Below are positions 43,699-46,124 of a stretch of 46,124 nucleotides of DNA, in pieces. Positions within the stretch are counted from its first letter, which is position 1. The number at the start of each line of letters is the position of its first letter. The DNA is from Candolleomyces eurysporus (lineage: Eukaryota > Basidiomycota > Agaricomycetes > Agaricales > Psathyrellaceae): NCBI GenBank assembly GCA_027579435.1, contig JANBPK010001518.1:1-46124 (forward strand). Direction: 5' to 3'. Below the pieces are notes generated by a model. It saw nothing but the letters and a program-made list of their open reading frames with translations, made no database searches and was not told where the DNA came from. The position numbers and the translations under genes are program-made.

Positions 43699-44632
43699 AT
43701 GCCAATGCCCGGTCACCACCCGCACGGCACGACCGTGTACGCCCCACCAGTAACTTGCCGAGCACCCTCACCAGCTTCGTCCATCGGGACTCTCTACGAC
43801 GATGACGCTACATCGGATACCGAGCTGGATATGAAGCAGTCCGAGTTTGAGAGGTTCTGCGAGGAGAAGATCAAGCTGAGGCACCCGCGGCCTGAGGAGG
43901 AGAGGGCGGACAAGGATGTACTTGTTACGGATAAAGCGANGGGGGCAGGGCNGGGGAGGCTGAGCAAGGTATGTCCACACCTCTACTCCTGCCCTCTTAT
44001 TCTCATAGACCTTTGTCTCTGAAGCCCTATTCGAGCGGATCCTGGCCAACCTCCGCGCAGAGATGAAACGGCTAGACGAAGAAGAGATCTACGAACGGGC
44101 AATGATGAAGGGGTCTCAAATAGGGCTGGAGTACCAGGCTCCCACAACGGACATTGACAGAATTATGCGCAGCATGATGAGTCCTGCGTTCACCTTGACC
44201 CCAAGCTCATCCCAACATCAGGCTGGACTATCTGGCGTTCCTACCACTCCTACTAGAACCTCACCAACCCCGCTCCCAAGGTCAACTGCACCGATAGCCA
44301 ACGGACCTTGGAACAACTATGGCAAGAAACCAGACTCCCTCAGAAAAATCCTCCCTCCCAGCCTTGCAGGCTCAGGCTTGTCCCAATTAACAACTTCGAC
44401 GTCAGGGGGCAGTCCCAGTGCATCGTTCGCTTCGACTATTGGAGCGAATGCGGATACATTTTTGACGGATGACCATGGATTAGCTCTGTTATCTTCGAGC
44501 GGGACCAACGTCTTTTCGCAGCCGAAGTTTACTTCAGCGGTGTCAAAGTCCGTAGTTCATGGTGAGGGGAGTACGAGCGAGGGCACGGTCGTTGGGGGTA
44601 AACGGACACGAAATGGACGGGTTAGACGGTAG
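43699..44632 (+). CDS. Conserved protein of unknown function, Ser/Thr/Pro-rich
   Basis: The exons 43699-43968 and 44009-44632, with a 40-nt intron, give 297 residues if both N characters (43940, 43952) count as bases. The N-terminus has PASSIGTLYDDDATSDTELD and a charged helix (FERFCEEKIKLRHPRPEEER). After the intron comes a helical stretch likely to be the conserved core (VSEALFERILANLRAEMKRL, DEEEIYERAMMKG). The second half is low-complexity and disordered (TPSSSQ, TPTRTSPTPLPRS) and ends with a basic tail KRTRNGRVRR, a possible nuclear signal. I do not recognise the family. Confidence 0.65.
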
Positions 44633-44748
44633 CATTGACACTCCATGTAATCTACACCTTTGGCATTATACTGTACACCTTCTGGATATCGCAAAACATA
44701 TACTGAGGAAAGGACAACCTTGCCAAAAGGACTGCCGCAAAAAGGTGG

Positions 44749-44828
44749 AGGTGCTACCAGGGTTCGAACCTGGGTTTCGGGAATTCAGTAATCAAAATCC
44801 CGAGTGATAACCACTACACTATAGCACC
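44749..44828 (-). tRNA. tRNA-Gln(TTG) with 8-nt intron
   Basis: On the minus strand the acceptor GGTGCTA/TAGCACC is perfect, with D arm GTG/CAC, anticodon stem CGGGA/TCCCG, anticodon TTG at 44795-44793, an 8-nt intron (44784-44791) after base 37 and T arm CCAGG-TTCGAAC-CCTGG. The mature sequence differs from the copy at 28690 essentially in one acceptor base. Confidence 0.9.
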
Positions 44829-45124
44829 GATATCACCACGCGCACACTGGACAGCCATAATCGTCTCATGTCTCAAGCCCTGGCCGTCGGCTTCTTGGGC
44901 CGAAAGGTGCTGCAGCAGCACGCCAGAATCATCTGCCTGCAACGTTTCTCCACCAGCCATCACAGTCTCCTCCACACCGACAGCTGCAGCCGCCACAGGA
45001 AGGCACGTACGTGAGCTTTGAATTCATTTCAGCATGTTGGGTGATCTCATTAGGACAATTGGACAAACGATTAGATCATCGGGCGTCCCGCTGAACTCAA
45101 TTCCAACGCGTCCATAAATATCTT
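44829..45124. other. Intergenic before the BTB gene
   Basis: About 300 bases rich in CAG/CTG motifs. A minus-strand 60-codon frame at 44814-44996 overlaps the tRNA and is not supported. Confidence 0.4.
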
Positions 45125-46124
45125 ATGGCCTCTCCCAACCACGATGGAGCCATAGGCCCGGCACCTGGACACCCGTGGACGCGAGACGACAAATATTATT
45201 TCGAAGATGGGAGCTGTATACTCCTCGTAGAAGATACTCTCTTCAACGTGAGCTCTGGAATTGAGAGGCTCACTCTGCTGGCAGGCTTACAACTCTTGCA
45301 CGTCTGCTAGGTCCATCGGTCGATCTTGAGCAGAGATGGGTCAACGTTCGGAACGATGTTCGCTCTTCCTCAAGGCGATCACCGGGAAGGCAAGTCTGAC
45401 GATAACCCTATCACTCTTCATGGTGAGAGGGCGTTTGAGTTCAGACACTTCCTCTGGGCATTGTATGCATTGTATGTCATTGCTTCCAAGAGATCAACTT
45501 GTGCTCAGCTGATTGATGAATACTTTATACCTGCAGACCACCAGAGCTCCAGGTTCTGACAACACCGACGGCGAACCTAGTGCAACTCATCAGCATCGCA
45601 CGAATTTCGAACAAATACGCCTTCAGATCTCTCGAAACATGGGCTCTCAAAGCCATCCAGGACTACGTCAACCTCAAACCCTCTCCCATCCTTAGCTCCA
45701 TCCCGAGCCCAACACACTACGTCTACAAACCCCCCTCACAATCCGGGGACTCGGATGACCTCACCACAGAAGAAAACACCGCAAACCTCACAAGACTCAT
45801 TTCGCTAGCTCAGCTATGCGGACACGAGCCCCTCCTGAACACGATGGTCAACTTCCTTCGAGAGCTCATGTCGACCTCTCTGCATTACGCCTATCTCGCC
45901 ATGACGCTCTCCGACGAACTCGGCCTCCAAACGCTCCGAGGAGCTGCCTACCTCCAAGTCATGCACAAAGCCGTCATCGTCAAACCGCTCCAAATGAACC
46001 TGAATCTCGGAGGATCTTCGTCTTCGTCTTCAGCATCGAGTAGTAGTCATACCGGCGGAGGGACAAGTATCTCGGCGGCGTCCAATCAGAACTTGATCAT
46101 AGGCGCCATGGCCAACGCCGTCGC
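45125..46124 (+). CDS. BTB/POZ domain protein (5' part, runs off the window)
   Basis: The exons 45125-45247, 45311-45471 and 45537 to the window end join in phase. Residues about 20-110 form a BTB/POZ fold of the basidiomycete type (YYFEDGSCILLVEDTLFNVH, RSILSRDGSTFGTMF, FEFRHFLWALYALPPEL), followed by the BACK-like helical region (LVQLISIARISNKYAFRSLE, TRLISLAQLCGHEPLL). A Ser-rich insertion comes near the window end. BTB domains dimerise or bind cullin-3. The partner is unknown. The gene continues beyond the right edge. Confidence 0.8.

Noticed and set aside
1..46124. CRISPR array, transposase or reverse-transcriptase genes
   Set aside because: No regularly spaced identical repeats and no recognisable DDE, RVT or helicase domains. 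The repeats present are gene duplications.

Overview
The window is nuclear DNA of a filamentous basidiomycete, most likely an Agaricomycete. The evidence is many 40-75 nt GT-AG introns, basidiomycete-style HGDL protein kinase and F-box/BTB genes, an AIG1-like fungal GTPase family and intron-bearing tRNA-Gln genes. A Rhizoctonia/Ceratobasidiaceae-like genome is my guess only. Ten isolated N characters mostly sit beside homopolymers. At three of them (9299, 17047, 39866), dropping one base restores a reading frame, so single-base frame breaks there are probably sequence artefacts.

Region 1 (1-21.5 kb) is an accessory array. It holds six copies, A to F, of one multi-exon gene for a P-loop GTPase, a charged coiled coil and a ricin-B-like beta-trefoil. 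A is a 3' part running in from the left edge, B, D and F are full length, E is full length except for a one-base shift in exon 1, and C lacks the trefoil. A, B, C and F are on +, D and E on -. Every copy with a 5' end has a 14-nt microexon just before the P-loop exon; in B it is fused to exon 1. Between the copies lie duplicated flanks: orphan leaders (exon 1 plus microexon with no GTPase behind), a decayed partner element X upstream of copies C to F on the same strand, and a small unrelated membrane-protein gene at 16.8-17.6 kb.

Region 2 (23-28.8 kb) is conserved housekeeping on +: ORC6 (replication origin), AMP deaminase (13 exons, with its own 14-nt microexon), SEN15 (tRNA-splicing endonuclease subunit) and an intron-containing tRNA-Gln(TTG).

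Region 3 (28.9-38.2 kb) is a threefold tandem duplication, all on -. Each unit carries a small secreted cysteine-rich protein gene, HEM14 (protoporphyrinogen oxidase) and the 3' end of a kinase gene. All three secreted-protein genes look intact. HEM14 is intact only in the first unit and progressively deleted in the next two. The complete kinase gene ends the series.

Region 4 (38.2-46.1 kb) starts with that complete gene, an apparent fusion of a Cdc24-type RhoGEF (CH-DH-PH) with a protein kinase. It is divergently paired with an F-box gene. A conserved protein of unknown function, a second tRNA-Gln(TTG) and the 5' part of a BTB/POZ gene follow. No CRISPR, recognisable transposase, reverse transcriptase or rRNA was seen.
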